Under the pieces are notes generated by a model. The model saw nothing but the letters and a program-made list of their open reading frames with translations. It was not told the origin of the DNA and did no database searches. Both the position numbers and the translations under genes were made by a program. A stretch of DNA of 64,000 bases, from contig JAGBEV010000002.1 of assembly GCA_017936785.1 (NCBI GenBank), positions 1 to 64,000 on the forward strand. The letters run 5' to 3'. The stretch comes from Lachnospiraceae bacterium (GTDB taxonomy: Bacteria; Bacillota; Clostridia; Lachnospirales; Lachnospiraceae). Positions 63,658 through 64,000 of the stretch are shown here, in pieces. Each line of letters begins with the position of its first letter. Position 1 is the stretch's first letter.

Positions 63658-64000
63658 ATGAAAGCTTACAAGAACATGTCAAAAGAAGAATTACAACAGT
63701 TACAGAAAGAGTTGTCCGAAGCCTATGAGAATGCAAAAGGCAAGGGATTGAAGCTGGATATGTCCAGAGGAAAACCTTCTGCGGAACAGCTTGATTTAAG
63801 TAAGGAAATGCTGGACGTTGTCAGTTCCGAATCCAACTGTAAGACGGAAGACGGAGTAGAGTGCCGTAATTATGGTCAGATGGAAGGAATTTATGAGGCA
63901 AGAAAGCTCATGGCAGATATGATGGATACAAAGCCGGAAAATGTCATTGTATGCGGAAACGCAAGTCTTAATGTTATGTTTGATACAATTTCACGTTCCA
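63658..64000 (+). CDS. AspB-type (MocR-like) aminotransferase, 3' end outside window
   Basis: Only the first 114 residues are present. They begin MKAYKNMSKEELQQLQKELS and include KLDMSRGKPSAEQLDLS, RNYGQMEGIYEARKLMADMM and ENVIVCGNASLNVMFDTIS. These are typical of the N-terminal part of fold-type I PLP aminotransferases of the Aminotran_MocR/AspB-4 group, which lack the DNA-binding domain of MocR regulators. The PLP lysine would lie beyond the window. AGGATGG precedes ATG 63658. Confidence 0.82.
   Translation, partial: MKAYKNMSKEELQQLQKELSEAYENAKGKGLKLDMSRGKPSAEQLDLSKEMLDVVSSESNCKTEDGVECRNYGQMEGIYEARKLMADMMDTKPENVIVCGNASLNVMFDTISRS

Noticed and set aside
1-64000. tRNA, rRNA, prophage, plasmid origin or integrative element boundaries
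   Set aside because: I looked for cloverleaf ends, rRNA segments, integrase genes and att-like repeats and saw none; a tRNAscan-SE/Infernal run would settle small RNAs.

Overview
The window looks like chromosome of a strictly anaerobic, low-to-mid-GC Gram-positive bacterium of class Clostridia, most likely Lachnospiraceae. The reasons are a complete Rnf complex in clostridial order (rnfC-D-G-E-A-B), the pta / DUF177-rpmF / plsX-acpP-rnc-smc-ftsY region, an ACT + PFL-family (UPF0210) pair, a Spo0A-type DNA-binding domain, strong AGGAGG ribosome-binding sites and TTGACA/TATAAT promoters. The genus cannot be fixed from sequence alone. No tRNA, rRNA, CRISPR array, intact insertion sequence or prophage was recognised.

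Region 1 (1-9.5 kb) is accessory. It opens inside a large Rhs/YD-repeat gene whose core is GC-richer than its AT-rich, exchangeable C-terminus. That tip carries a His...Cys pair in a setting like caspase-fold (clan CD) peptidases and is followed 2 nt later by a small membrane-anchored gene, the likely immunity partner. Behind it lie a displaced Rhs remnant, a probable IS3-type transposase remnant and a terminator. A three-gene set follows: a membrane protein, a leucine-rich-repeat/FG-GAP-like lipoprotein and a membrane protein with a helical cytoplasmic part.

Region 2 (9.5-28.5 kb) is mostly housekeeping: a YprB-like nuclease, the Rnf Na+/H+ pump, an M18 aminopeptidase, an RlmI-like methyltransferase, ACT + PFL proteins, a ZIP metal transporter, a small XRE regulator convergent with it, a REC-GGDEF(degenerate)-EAL response regulator, tmcAL, pta (without ackA beside it), a polytopic membrane protein, and DUF177-rpmF.

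Region 3 (28.5-44 kb) starts with an XRE/membrane regulator broken by an internal deletion, then a membrane/beta-propeller-like protein, the plsX-acpP-rnc-smc-ftsY cluster and ilvA. A cluster of three unfamiliar proteins without signal peptides follows, then enolase with an internal insertion.

Region 4 (44-64 kb) has a MATE exporter, a tiny FeoB-associated-type Cys-rich membrane protein behind three evenly spaced Fur-like boxes, an EamA permease, an orphan FliB-like protein, an SCP2 domain with a histone-H1-like tail, a receiver-less Spo0A-like regulator and glgA. The rest is largely information processing and envelope: rqcH, yicC-remA-gmk-rpoZ-rimO-pgsA-cinA, a zinc-ribbon/prion-like/DUF3298-like membrane protein, recA with two LexA-type boxes, recX, rny, and the start of an AspB-type aminotransferase that runs off the window.

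The items most worth following are the Rhs tip with its caspase-like signature, the 39.9-42.7 kb cluster, the receiver-less Spo0A homologue, the SCP2/H1-tail protein, and the triple Fur-box promoter driving an orphan 46-residue protein.
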